Assembly (NCBI RefSeq): GCF_019468465.1
Contig: NZ_CP080519.1
Location: 3,239,001 to 3,303,000 of the forward strand
DNA length: 64,000 nucleotides
Source of the DNA: Amycolatopsis sp. DSM 110486
GTDB lineage: Bacteria; Actinomycetota; Actinomycetes; Mycobacteriales; Pseudonocardiaceae
Reading direction: 5' to 3'
The translations under genes were made by a program, and so were the position numbers. Below, in pieces: positions 1 through 7,345 of the stretch; position 1 is the first letter of the stretch; the number at the start of each line of letters is the position of its first letter. The notes below the pieces were generated by a model, which saw only the letters and a program-made list of their open reading frames with translations, was not told the origin of the DNA and searched no databases.

Positions 1-474
1 GCAGCCGAACTCGCCGTGATCGCTCCCCAACTCGTACGGCGGCTCGTGCTGGTGGATCCGTTCGGAATCTGGCTTGACGACCAGCCTTCGCTCGACCCGT
101 TCGGCGCGGCCGCCGGCGTGAAGGCCGCCAAGTGGCACGCCGGTCCGCCCGAGCAGGAGCCGACGAACTTCGTGCCCGACCCCGAAGACCCCCACGCGGG
201 GATCCTGTTCTCCGCCCGCAACCTCGGCTCGGCCACGAAGTTCATGTGGCCCATCGCCGACCGAGGCCTGCGGCGCCGGCTCCCGCTGATCTCCGCGCCG
301 ACGCTCGTGGTCAACGGCGCGTCCGACGGCCTCGTCACCACCGCGTACGCCGAGGAGTTCGCGCGGCTCGTGCCCGACGCCAAGGTCACCGTGATCGACG
401 AGGCCGGGCACTACCCGATGGTCGAGCAGGAAGACGAGTTCGTGTCCGTGGTCACCGCTTTCCTGGATTCCTGA
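1..474 (+). CDS. Alpha/beta hydrolase, C-terminal part (5' end outside window)
   Basis: The reading frame is open from the first base, so this is the 3' part of a gene that begins upstream. About 157 residues are visible. They fit the second half of an alpha/beta-hydrolase fold: the strand after the nucleophile elbow (LVLVDPFG), a cap region, then a strand ending in NGASDGLV that supplies the acid residue (Asp) and DEAGHYPMVEQ that supplies the catalytic His. The nucleophile Ser would lie upstream of the window. The stop is 12 bases before the SDR gene, so the two are probably co-transcribed with the flavin oxidoreductase that follows. The substrate cannot be read from the sequence; an ester or lactone intermediate of a catabolic pathway is likely, as an inference from the neighbours. 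Confidence 0.85.
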   Translation, partial: AAELAVIAPQLVRRLVLVDPFGIWLDDQPSLDPFGAAAGVKAAKWHAGPPEQEPTNFVPDPEDPHAGILFSARNLGSATKFMWPIADRGLRRRLPLISAPTLVVNGASDGLVTTAYAEEFARLVPDAKVTVIDEAGHYPMVEQEDEFVSVVTAFLDS

Positions 475-486
475 GAGGACGTCGAA

Positions 487-1248
487 ATGGGCAGGGTAGA
501 CGGCAAGGTCGCACTGGTCACCGGGGGCGCGGCGGGCATCGGCCGCGAGACCGCGTACACGCTCGCGCGTGAAGGCGCGACCGTGGTGGTCGCGGACATC
601 AACGAGGACGGCGCCAAGCTCGTGGCCGAGAAGATCGGCGACGCGGCGAGCGCCGTGCGATTCGACGCCACAGATCAGCAGTCCGTTGAGGACATGGTCG
701 CCGCGGTGATCGAACGCCATGGCCGCGTGGACGTGATCCACAACAACGCCGCGCTCGTGGGTCCCGACGCGTGGTTCGGCGACACCACGGTGATCGACAC
801 GGACATCGCGCTGTGGGACCGGGCGTTCGCCACAAACGTACGGAGCATCTTCCTGGTGTGCAAATTCGCACTTCCGCACATGGTCGAGGCCGGCCGGGGC
901 GGTTCGATTGTGAACATGGCATCGATCGGCGGGTTGCGCGGGAGCGCCGGGCTCACTGCGTACGGCACCACCAAGGCCGCCGTTGTCGGGCTGACGCGGT
1001 ACATCGCGGCGCAGCACGGACGTCAGGGCATCCGCTGCAACGCGATCGCCCCGGGCGTGATCCAGACCCAGCAGCTGCTCGACGCTGTGCCCGATCTCCC
1101 GGAGAAGTCGCTGGCCGGCACCGCGTCGCCGCGCGCCGGGCTGCCGTCGGACATCGCGAACATGGTGCTGTACCTGGCTTCCGACGAGTCGGCGTTCGTC
1201 AACGGCGAGACCTACCGCGTCGACGGCGGCTCCATGGCAGCGGGCTGA
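487..1248 (+). CDS. SDR family NAD(P)-dependent oxidoreductase
   Basis: This is a classical short-chain dehydrogenase/reductase of 253 residues, the usual family length. The cofactor motif TGGAAGIG is at residues 12-19, an NNAA motif sits near residue 86, and the catalytic residues S146, Y159 and K163 are all present. An acidic residue after the second strand (VVVADIN) suggests NAD(H) preference, as known for the family. It lies 12 bases after the hydrolase and 32 bases before the luciferase-like gene, so it probably oxidises an alcohol or reduces a ketone in the same pathway. The substrate is unknown. Confidence 0.9.
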   Translation: MGRVDGKVALVTGGAAGIGRETAYTLAREGATVVVADINEDGAKLVAEKIGDAASAVRFDATDQQSVEDMVAAVIERHGRVDVIHNNAALVGPDAWFGDTTVIDTDIALWDRAFATNVRSIFLVCKFALPHMVEAGRGGSIVNMASIGGLRGSAGLTAYGTTKAAVVGLTRYIAAQHGRQGIRCNAIAPGVIQTQQLLDAVPDLPEKSLAGTASPRAGLPSDIANMVLYLASDESAFVNGETYRVDGGSMAAG

Positions 1249-1280
1249 ACCCCCTACTCCTTCGAAAGGCAGGTACGCAC

Positions 1281-2525
1281 GTGAAGTTCCACTGGTTCGC
1301 GCAGCAGTACTACACCAAGCTCCCCGACGACTACGGCAGCACCGTACACAGCTCGTGGGTCACGCCTCCGGCGTCGGTGGCCGACCCGTCGCAGGTGCAC
1401 GAGGATTACCACACCTACCTGCGCCTGATGCAGCAGGCCGACGGCCTCGGCTGGGACTCCCTGTTGTTGAACGAACACCATCAAACATCACTCGCGATGA
1501 CGCCGTCGCCCAACCTGATCGCCGCCGTCCTCGCCGGAACCACGCAGAACTCCGCGATCGCGCTGTGCGGCAACTCGCTGGCGCTGTACAACCCGCCGGT
1601 GCGCGTGGCCGAGGAGATCGCGATGCTCGACTGCCTCTCCGGCGGCCGCATCATCGCCGGCATGGTGTTCGGCACTCCCATGGACACGGGCTTCTCGTAC
1701 GGCGTCCCGCCGATCGAGCTCCGCGACCGCTTCCACGAAGCCCGCGACCTCATCACCCGCGCGTGGAAGGCCGAGGAACCGTTCCCCTTCAACGGGAAGT
1801 ACACCAAACTGCGCTACGTCAACACGTGGCCGCGGCCGGTGCAGGACGAGATTCCTGTGTGGATTCCGGGCAGCGGCAGCGTGGAGACGTGGGACGTGGT
1901 CAACGCCTTCAACTACTGCTACGGCTACCTCTCGTTCAGCGGCAAGCAGAGCGCCGAGCCGATCGTGAAGGGCTTCTGGGACTACACCGAGCAGCAGGGC
2001 GCCGACACGAACCCGAACCGCATGGCGTTCACGCAGATCATCTGCTGCGCCGACAGCGACGCCGAGGCCGAGCGGCTCTACGGCGACGCCGTGAAGTACT
2101 TCTACCGCCAGAACCCGACGGCACTGGAGTTCGCGACACCGCCGGGCTACAACTCGCTGCCGTCGATCCGGGCCAACCTTACGCGGGCGCGCACGATGTC
2201 CAATGAGGAACGCATGAAGGCCCAGAACGGCGAACTGTCCTTCTGGGAGTATGACGAGCTCGGCTACATCATCGCCGGCACGCCGGAGCGGGTGGAGCAG
2301 CGCGTGCGCGACCTCGTGACGGATCTGCGGATCGGCCAGCTCATCACGTGCATGCACGTGGGCAACCTGCCCGAAGAGGTCGCGGCGATGAACAACCAGC
2401 TGTTCGGCACTCAGGTGATCCCGAAGCTGCGGGACATCTGGGCCGGCCTCGAGGACCGCTGGACACCCAAGGTGAGCCAGCAGCGGATTGCGGAACGCTT
2501 CCCCTCCGCGGTCACCGCGGGCTGA
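1281..2525 (+). CDS. LLM-class flavin-dependent oxidoreductase (luciferase-like)
   Basis: The 414-residue product belongs to the bacterial-luciferase-like (LLM) TIM-barrel family. It has the LLNEHH motif near residue 65, an LSGGRIIAGMVFG segment typical of the family, and RDRFHEARDLITRAW further on. I chose the GTG at 1281 because AAAGGCAGG precedes it and the protein aligns from KFHWF; the frame stays open further upstream but overlaps the SDR gene. Members use FMNH2 or F420 to hydroxylate, cleave or reduce small organic molecules; which cofactor applies here is not visible. It is the third gene of the hydrolase-SDR-LLM group and is closed by a terminator hairpin. Confidence 0.88.
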   Translation: MKFHWFAQQYYTKLPDDYGSTVHSSWVTPPASVADPSQVHEDYHTYLRLMQQADGLGWDSLLLNEHHQTSLAMTPSPNLIAAVLAGTTQNSAIALCGNSLALYNPPVRVAEEIAMLDCLSGGRIIAGMVFGTPMDTGFSYGVPPIELRDRFHEARDLITRAWKAEEPFPFNGKYTKLRYVNTWPRPVQDEIPVWIPGSGSVETWDVVNAFNYCYGYLSFSGKQSAEPIVKGFWDYTEQQGADTNPNRMAFTQIICCADSDAEAERLYGDAVKYFYRQNPTALEFATPPGYNSLPSIRANLTRARTMSNEERMKAQNGELSFWEYDELGYIIAGTPERVEQRVRDLVTDLRIGQLITCMHVGNLPEEVAAMNNQLFGTQVIPKLRDIWAGLEDRWTPKVSQQRIAERFPSAVTAG

Positions 2526-2535
2526 ACCGCCGAAG

Positions 2536-2564
2536 GGGCTTCCCCGCGCGGTGCGGGGAAGCCC
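2536..2564. terminator. Bidirectional Rho-independent terminator
   Basis: A perfect 12-bp stem (GGGCTTCCCCGC at 2536-2547 and its complement at 2553-2564) with a 5-base loop lies between two convergent genes and is followed by TTCTTC. It can end transcription of both the LLM oxidoreductase and the MFS transporter. Confidence 0.85.
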
Positions 2565-2582
2565 TTCTTCAGCGCTTGTGCG

Positions 2583-3932
2583 TCAGGACACCGGATCGGT
2601 GGTCCGGGCCGGCAGCGTCGGCTCGAGGTCACCCGCCACGGCCTGGTGCACTCGTACCTCTTTGGACAGAAGGACCGGGATGATGGACACGGCGAACAGA
2701 ATCGCACCGACGATCCAGATGGTGTCGAGCTGGCCGCGGCCCGACACCGAAGTGTCGATCCACTTCCCGCTCTGGTCGGTGATCACCCAGCCGACCGCGA
2801 CCTGCATGGCCGCCGACGCGCCGTTGAGCGTGCCGGTGACCTCCGGCCGGGCGATGCCGGACCAGTAGCTGTTGACCGTGCCCCAGAACATCGGATCGCA
2901 GAGGAAGGCGAAGGCCCCGATGAAGAATCCCCACAGGACCCACGTCGAGTCGTGCAGCAGCACACCCATCAGGAACCCGACCGCGCCACAGGCCGGGCCG
3001 AGCACCAGCCACGGCCGCGTGCGGCCGCCGAAGAACCGGGACACCAGTGTTCCATTGATGAGTCCGAAGAGGACCGGGACGATCGCGATGAGCGGGCTGA
3101 CCCAAGCCACCGTGTCGGGGTTGACCTTGTCGAGGGTGATCAGGCCGTAGGGCAGCCACGGTCCCGAAAGCCACGTCGGGGTCGTCGCCAGCGCGGTCGC
3201 GATGATCATCGTGAGGATACTGCGGTTCTTGAGCGCTCCCAGCAGTTCGCGGAAGCTCAGCTTCTCGCGGACCTCGACCCCGCGATGTTCGGCGTGGATG
3301 CTCGCGATCTCTTCAGGCGTGATCCCGCGCAGCTTCTCGGGTTTGTTGGCGGTGAACAGAACCAGCATCACCAGCGCCGGCACACCCAGCGCCGCCACCA
3401 CGATGAACGCGTCCCTCCAGGACAGGTGATTCGCCAGCGGCAGCGCGATCGCCGGTGCGAGCACACCGGCGATGAGGGTCGAGCTCATCCACGTCGACGT
3501 CGCCCTGGCGCCGAGCGCGCCAGGGAACCACACGGAAAGGAGCCGTTGTGAAGGGGCCCAGGAGAATCCGAAGAAGACGCCGAAGATCAGGTTCCGCCAC
3601 CACATCTCGTTGTAGGTGTGGACGAACGCCATCGTCGCCGAGAGCACTGTGACGCCGGAGATGCAGATGATGAGCATCTGCTTGGCGCCGAGGCGGTCGG
3701 CGAGGATGCCGGCGAGCAGGAGCAGGGGGAAGTACCCCAGCAGGTAGCTCGCCGTGACGCTCGAGATCTGACTCGGCGAGAGGTGCAGGTCGGTGGACCA
3801 GAACGGGTTGAGCAGGCTGAACTTCGCGCTGTCCAGCCAGACCACGAAGTTGACGATCAGGATGCTCGCGAGCATGAGCCCGCGTTTGCCCGTGAAGAGC
3901 TTGGGGCGGGTTACCGGTGCGGGGAACGACAT
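2583..3932 (-). CDS. MFS transporter (ACS/sugar-acid type)
   Basis: The product is about 449 residues with twelve hydrophobic segments and the MFS signature between TM2 and TM3 (AGILADRLGAKQ). The segment WAPSQRLLSVWFP resembles anion:cation symporters that carry organic acids. The ATG at 3932 is preferred because GGAGGG lies 6 bases upstream; a GTG six codons earlier is in frame but poorly placed. It is convergent with the catabolic operon and divergent from the alcohol dehydrogenase, and could import the substrate of that pathway. This link is inference from position. Confidence 0.85.
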   Translation of the reverse strand: MSFPAPVTRPKLFTGKRGLMLASILIVNFVVWLDSAKFSLLNPFWSTDLHLSPSQISSVTASYLLGYFPLLLLAGILADRLGAKQMLIICISGVTVLSATMAFVHTYNEMWWRNLIFGVFFGFSWAPSQRLLSVWFPGALGARATSTWMSSTLIAGVLAPAIALPLANHLSWRDAFIVVAALGVPALVMLVLFTANKPEKLRGITPEEIASIHAEHRGVEVREKLSFRELLGALKNRSILTMIIATALATTPTWLSGPWLPYGLITLDKVNPDTVAWVSPLIAIVPVLFGLINGTLVSRFFGGRTRPWLVLGPACGAVGFLMGVLLHDSTWVLWGFFIGAFAFLCDPMFWGTVNSYWSGIARPEVTGTLNGASAAMQVAVGWVITDQSGKWIDTSVSGRGQLDTIWIVGAILFAVSIIPVLLSKEVRVHQAVAGDLEPTLPARTTDPVS

Positions 3933-4292
3933 GACAGACCCTCCGGACACAGGGGTGCGGATGCAGGTGATGGATAGGGAGGCGGAACTGGTGCCTCAGC
4001 CGAAGTACTCCCGACCGACTAGTCGGTTCGAGACAGCTTGCGCCCGGGTTCAGAGTGTGTCAAGCGCCACTTCGGAGCTTCTCGATTCAGCACAAAGTTC
4101 TTGTGCAGCAACGGGTTTCTTGATCTTTCTGGATTCACCCGTGCGGCGCAACGCGTGATTACCATTGGTCGATGTTCAGGGTTTGTTGCGGTGCCGATGT
4201 TTCCATCCCGGCCACAAAGGACTTTCTTTTGCGTTGGGCCAGGGCCGTTTCCGATACAGGTTTTCCGAGGTAAATCCACTTAGGAGGTTGTT
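3933..4292. promoter_or_regulatory. Divergent promoter region with two palindromes
   Basis: This 360-base gap is less GC-rich than its surroundings and I see no convincing gene in it. It separates the divergent MFS and dehydrogenase genes. It contains a perfect 14-base palindrome ACCGACTAGTCGGT at 4014-4027, the type of site bound by TetR-family repressors. An inverted repeat GCACAA-N5-TTGTGC lies at 4090-4106. Which proteins bind is unknown; no regulator gene is adjacent. Confidence 0.6.
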
Positions 4293-5333
4293 GTGCGCGT
4301 AGTCACTTGGCAGGCGGTTGAAACCTTGTCCCTCGACGAGGTCGACGCACCGACGTGCGGACCGTCCGATGTGGTCCTGTCTGTCGGGGCGTGCGGGATC
4401 TGCGGTTCGGATGTGCACTCCTACACCGAGGGCATGTGGATCGCGCCCGGCGTGCCGCTCGGGCACGAGTACGCGGGGACGGTGACCGCGGCGGGGTCTG
4501 CCGTGGCCGGCTTGCGCGTCGGCGACCGGGTCGCGGTGAATCCGGCGGCGCCGTGCGGGTCTTGTCCGCGGTGTTCGGAAGGCCGGCAGAACCTGTGCTC
4601 TGGCGGGTCAGGTCACTCCGGCGGGTTCGGGGACCAGGTGCTGGTGCGGAACGCCTTGGTGGGGCAGCACTTGTTCGTACTTCCTGGCGACTTTCCGTTG
4701 GAGGAGGCTTCTTTTCTGGAGCCGCTTTCGGTGGCCGTGCGGGCCGTGCACCACGCCGCGCCGCCGTTGGACGAGCCGATCGTGGTGTTCGGCTTGGGAA
4801 CAATCGGACAATGCGTGGTGCAAGTCCTCCTCGCGGCAGGAGCCCGTGATGTGATCGTGGTGGATACTTCACATCGGCGCCTCGCGGCCGCCGTGTCCGC
4901 CGGGGCGCACGAGGCGTTGAACCCCTCGACGGACGATGTGGGCGCCTCCCTGTTCGCCTCGCGCGGCACGACTTCGTCGCCCTACCAACCTCGTTCGGGT
5001 GCGATCGGGGCGGTGTTCGAATGCTCCGGTGCTGCTCCTGTGTTGCCGCTGGCGTTCTCCCTGGCCCGCGCCGCCGCGCCGATCGCCGCGATCGCGCTCG
5101 CGGCTCACCCGTTGAGCATCCCGGTCGACGACCTGGTGCAGAAGGAGCTCCGCCTGCTCGGCAGCTTCGCCTACACCCCGCGCGACTGCCAGGAGGCGTT
5201 CGAGCTGCTCGTGTCGCGACGGGTGGACGTCCGGCCGCTCATCTCGCACCGCTTCGCGCTGGCGGACATCACGGCGGCGTTCGAGGCGCAGCGGGATACA
5301 GGGGCGTCGATCAAGGTGGTGGTATCGCCGTGA
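4293..5333 (+). CDS. Zinc-dependent alcohol/polyol dehydrogenase (MDR family)
   Basis: The 346-residue product has the full zinc medium-chain dehydrogenase layout. The catalytic-zinc ligands are C37 in CGICGSD and the His/Glu of GHEYAG near residue 60. Four structural-zinc cysteines lie in CGSCPRCSEGRQNLC, and the Rossmann motif is GLGTIG. Such enzymes oxidise sugar alcohols, threonine or simple alcohols with NAD(P). The start is a GTG with TAGGAGG eight bases upstream. Loss of similarity is not evident anywhere, so it should be functional. The exact substrate cannot be told; the sorbitol/threonine dehydrogenase branch is the closest in appearance. Confidence 0.88.
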   Translation: MRVVTWQAVETLSLDEVDAPTCGPSDVVLSVGACGICGSDVHSYTEGMWIAPGVPLGHEYAGTVTAAGSAVAGLRVGDRVAVNPAAPCGSCPRCSEGRQNLCSGGSGHSGGFGDQVLVRNALVGQHLFVLPGDFPLEEASFLEPLSVAVRAVHHAAPPLDEPIVVFGLGTIGQCVVQVLLAAGARDVIVVDTSHRRLAAAVSAGAHEALNPSTDDVGASLFASRGTTSSPYQPRSGAIGAVFECSGAAPVLPLAFSLARAAAPIAAIALAAHPLSIPVDDLVQKELRLLGSFAYTPRDCQEAFELLVSRRVDVRPLISHRFALADITAAFEAQRDTGASIKVVVSP

Positions 5334-5374
5334 TGCCTGGTCAGCAAGGTCAACTTCATTCGATCGAGGCTATT

Positions 5375-5417
5375 GTCTAGTCCGCCGTTGACGGTTGCGT
5401 CTAGCCCTGACTAGACA
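5375..5417 (+). promoter_or_regulatory. hicAB promoter overlapped by GTCTAG operator
   Basis: A -35-like TTGACG (5388-5393) and a -10-like TAGACA (5412-5417) are 18 bases apart. The -10 lies inside an inverted repeat GTCTAG-N6-CTAGAC (5399-5416), and a further GTCTAG stands at 5375-5380. The expected transcription start falls at the GTG start of the toxin gene (5424), so the mRNA may be leaderless. Autorepression by the HicB-like antitoxin is the likely reading. Confidence 0.6.
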
Positions 5418-5423
5418 TATCAT

Positions 5424-5639
5424 GTGAAGAGACGTGAGGTCATCAAGAAGATCGCGGCTGCGGCAAAGAAGCAGGGGACGGAGTGGGTCTTGGTACGAGA
5501 AGGTGCCAACCACACTGTCTACGCGTTGGATGGAGTGGTGATCCCCATCCCGCGCCACACCGAGCTGGGCGAGGTCTTCGCGGTGGACATCTTCAAAGAG
5601 TGCGAGGGGATTCTGGGGAAGGGATGGTGGAGGAAATGA
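5424..5639 (+). CDS. hicA: HicA-like mRNA-interferase toxin
   Basis: This 71-residue basic protein has the HicA double-stranded-RNA-binding-like fold pattern. It shows an N-terminal helix (REVIKKIAAAAKKQG), a strand with WVLVREGANHTVYAL where the conserved His sits, and a VIPIPRHTELG strand followed by a final helix. HicA proteins cleave mRNA and are neutralised by HicB. The GTG start at 5424 has no Shine-Dalgarno sequence, which fits the leaderless promoter just upstream. Its last four bases overlap the antitoxin start (ATGA), the usual arrangement of toxin-antitoxin pairs. Confidence 0.75.
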   Translation: MKRREVIKKIAAAAKKQGTEWVLVREGANHTVYALDGVVIPIPRHTELGEVFAVDIFKECEGILGKGWWRK

Positions 5640-6013
5640 AGACCTATCACGCTGACGTCACCCGGGACGGAAGGTTCTGGCTCATCCGGGTCCGCGAGAT
5701 CAACCGATCCACTCAGGCGCTCCGCTACAAAGACGTCGCAGCGATGGCGAGCGAGCTCATCGAGATCATGGATGAGCTTCGCAGCGACGAATACGACCTC
5801 CACCTGACGGTGCAGCTGCCGGACTCGGTGAAAGATCACCAGGCCCGCGCAGAGGTGCTCCGAGAGGAAGCCCAGCGCAAGCAAGCCGAAGCTGCTGCGG
5901 AGAACCGGGCAGCCGTGCAAGAGCTGCTCGCTTTGGGGCTTTCGCAGCGTGAGGCCGGCGACGTGCTTGGGGTCTCGTTCCAGCGGGTCAGTCAGTTGGC
6001 GAAGTCGTCTTGA
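5636..6013 (+). CDS. hicB: HicB-like antitoxin with C-terminal helix-turn-helix
   Basis: The 125-residue product begins with a HicB-like strand (MKTYHADVTRDGRFWLIRV), continues with a charged helical linker, and ends in a helix-turn-helix (LSQREAGDVLGVSFQRVSQLA, about residues 100-121) suited to binding the operator upstream of the pair. The ATG at 5636 is favoured: GGTGGAGG precedes it and it overlaps the toxin stop by four bases. An earlier in-frame start inside the toxin gene has no such support. The N-terminal half is divergent from textbook HicB, so the family call rests partly on the pairing. Confidence 0.7.
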   Translation: MKTYHADVTRDGRFWLIRVREINRSTQALRYKDVAAMASELIEIMDELRSDEYDLHLTVQLPDSVKDHQARAEVLREEAQRKQAEAAAENRAAVQELLALGLSQREAGDVLGVSFQRVSQLAKSS

Positions 6014-6051
6014 CCTGCCCCTCCTCGACGTGATCGACACCACAAGCGACA

Positions 6052-7197
6052 ATGGAGGACGTGACCGCCACCTTGAGCAAGCCCGCCCTGCAGATCGGCC
6101 CCTACCAGGTCGATCCGCCGGTCGTGTTGGCGCCGATGGCGGGGATCACGAACGTCGCGTTCCGGCAGTTGTGCGCGGAGTACGGGGCGGGCATCTACGT
6201 GTGCGAGATGATCACCGCGCGGGCCGTCGTGGAGCGGCACCCCGGGACGATGCACATGATGACCTTCGGCGAGCACGAGAAGCCCAGGTCCATGCAGCTT
6301 TACGGCGTGGATCCGAAGACGATGCGCGAGGCCGTGAAGATCATCACCGGTGAGGGGCTCGCGGACCACATCGACTCGAACTTCGGGTGTCCCGTCGCGA
6401 AGGTGACGCGCAAGGGCGGCGGGGCGGCGCTGCCGTTCAAGCGGAAGCTGTTCGCGGACATCGTGCGCGAATCGGCCGCGGCGGCTGCCGAGGCGGGGGT
6501 GCCGTTCACGGTCAAGTTCCGCGTGGGCATCGACGACGACCATCGCACGTTCCTCGACGCCGGGCGCATCGCCGAGGCCGAGGGCGCGGCGGCGGTCAGC
6601 CTGCACGCGCGTACGGCCGCGCAGCGCTACTCCGGCCAGGCCGACTGGTCGAAGATCGCCGAGCTCAAGCACGCCGTGACCAGCATTCCCGTGCTGGGCA
6701 ACGGTGACATCTTCTCCGCCGCCGACGCGCTGCGCATGGTCGACGAGACCGGCTGCGACGGTGTGGTCGTCGGCCGCGGGTGCCTCGGGCGGCCGTGGCT
6801 GTTCGGGGAGCTGGAGGCGGCGTTCGCGGGGCGCGAGATCCCGGCCGGGCCGAACCTGGGCGAGGTCGCACGGGTGCTGCGCCGGCACGCGGAGCTGCTG
6901 GTGGCGCACGACGGGGCGACCAAGGCGTTGCGTGATCTGCGCAAGCACATGGCGTGGTACTTCATGGGCTTCGCCGTGGGGGCCGAGCTGCGGCGCGGGT
7001 TCGCGATGGTGTCGAGCCTCGACGAGCTCGACGACCTCATCGCGCGCCTCGACTTCGACGCGCCGTTCCCGGAGAACGCCGATGGTCCCCGGGGGCGCCA
7101 GGGTTCGCCTGGCAAGGTGACGCTGCCGCACGGTTGGCTGAACGACCCGGATGACGACTGTGTGCCTGAGGCTGAGGACATGCATTCGGGCGGGTGA
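6052..7197 (+). CDS. dusB: tRNA-dihydrouridine synthase (DusB type)
   Basis: The product reduces uridines in the tRNA D-loop to dihydrouridine with FMN and NADPH. The 381 residues cover the whole family: the N-terminal APMAGITNVAFR, ITARAVVERHP, and the catalytic cysteine C113 in NFGCPVAKVTRKGGGAAL. FMN-phosphate-binding segments near GNGDIFSA and VVGRGCLGRPW follow, then a C-terminal helical domain. It is cytoplasmic and housekeeping. The gene stands alone, starting 38 bases after the antitoxin, and is followed by an unusual heptamer repeat rather than a clear terminator. Confidence 0.93.
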   Translation: MEDVTATLSKPALQIGPYQVDPPVVLAPMAGITNVAFRQLCAEYGAGIYVCEMITARAVVERHPGTMHMMTFGEHEKPRSMQLYGVDPKTMREAVKIITGEGLADHIDSNFGCPVAKVTRKGGGAALPFKRKLFADIVRESAAAAAEAGVPFTVKFRVGIDDDHRTFLDAGRIAEAEGAAAVSLHARTAAQRYSGQADWSKIAELKHAVTSIPVLGNGDIFSAADALRMVDETGCDGVVVGRGCLGRPWLFGELEAAFAGREIPAGPNLGEVARVLRRHAELLVAHDGATKALRDLRKHMAWYFMGFAVGAELRRGFAMVSSLDELDDLIARLDFDAPFPENADGPRGRQGSPGKVTLPHGWLNDPDDDCVPEAEDMHSGG

Positions 7198-7201
7198 GCC
7201 T

Positions 7202-7250
7202 GGTTTTAGGTTTTAGGTTTTAGGTTTTGGGCTTTGGGCTTTGGGTTTCG
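7202..7250 (+). repeat. Telomere-like degenerate heptamer array
   Basis: Seven consecutive 7-base units follow the dusB stop: GGTTTTA three times, then GGTTTTG, GGCTTTG, GGCTTTG and GGTTTCG. The T-rich strand is very atypical for this GC-rich genome. The remaining bases up to 7345 show no gene. Confidence 0.9.
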
Positions 7251-7345
7251 GGTGTCGCGGGCCGGTGTTGGTCGCCGACGGAATTCGAACACTGCGTGTC
7301 GCAAAATCCGCGGCCGGTGAGGGCATTCGCACTTCGCTGAGCTGA

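Noticed and set aside
771..1280. Upstream extension of the LLM oxidoreductase frame
   Set aside because: It overlaps the SDR gene in another frame with Arg-rich composition; the GTG at 1281 has a ribosome site and matches the family N-terminus.
4019..4283. Small frames of 80-120 residues in the MFS-dehydrogenase gap
   Set aside because: They have no ribosome sites and no family features, and the region has promoter-like composition and palindromes.
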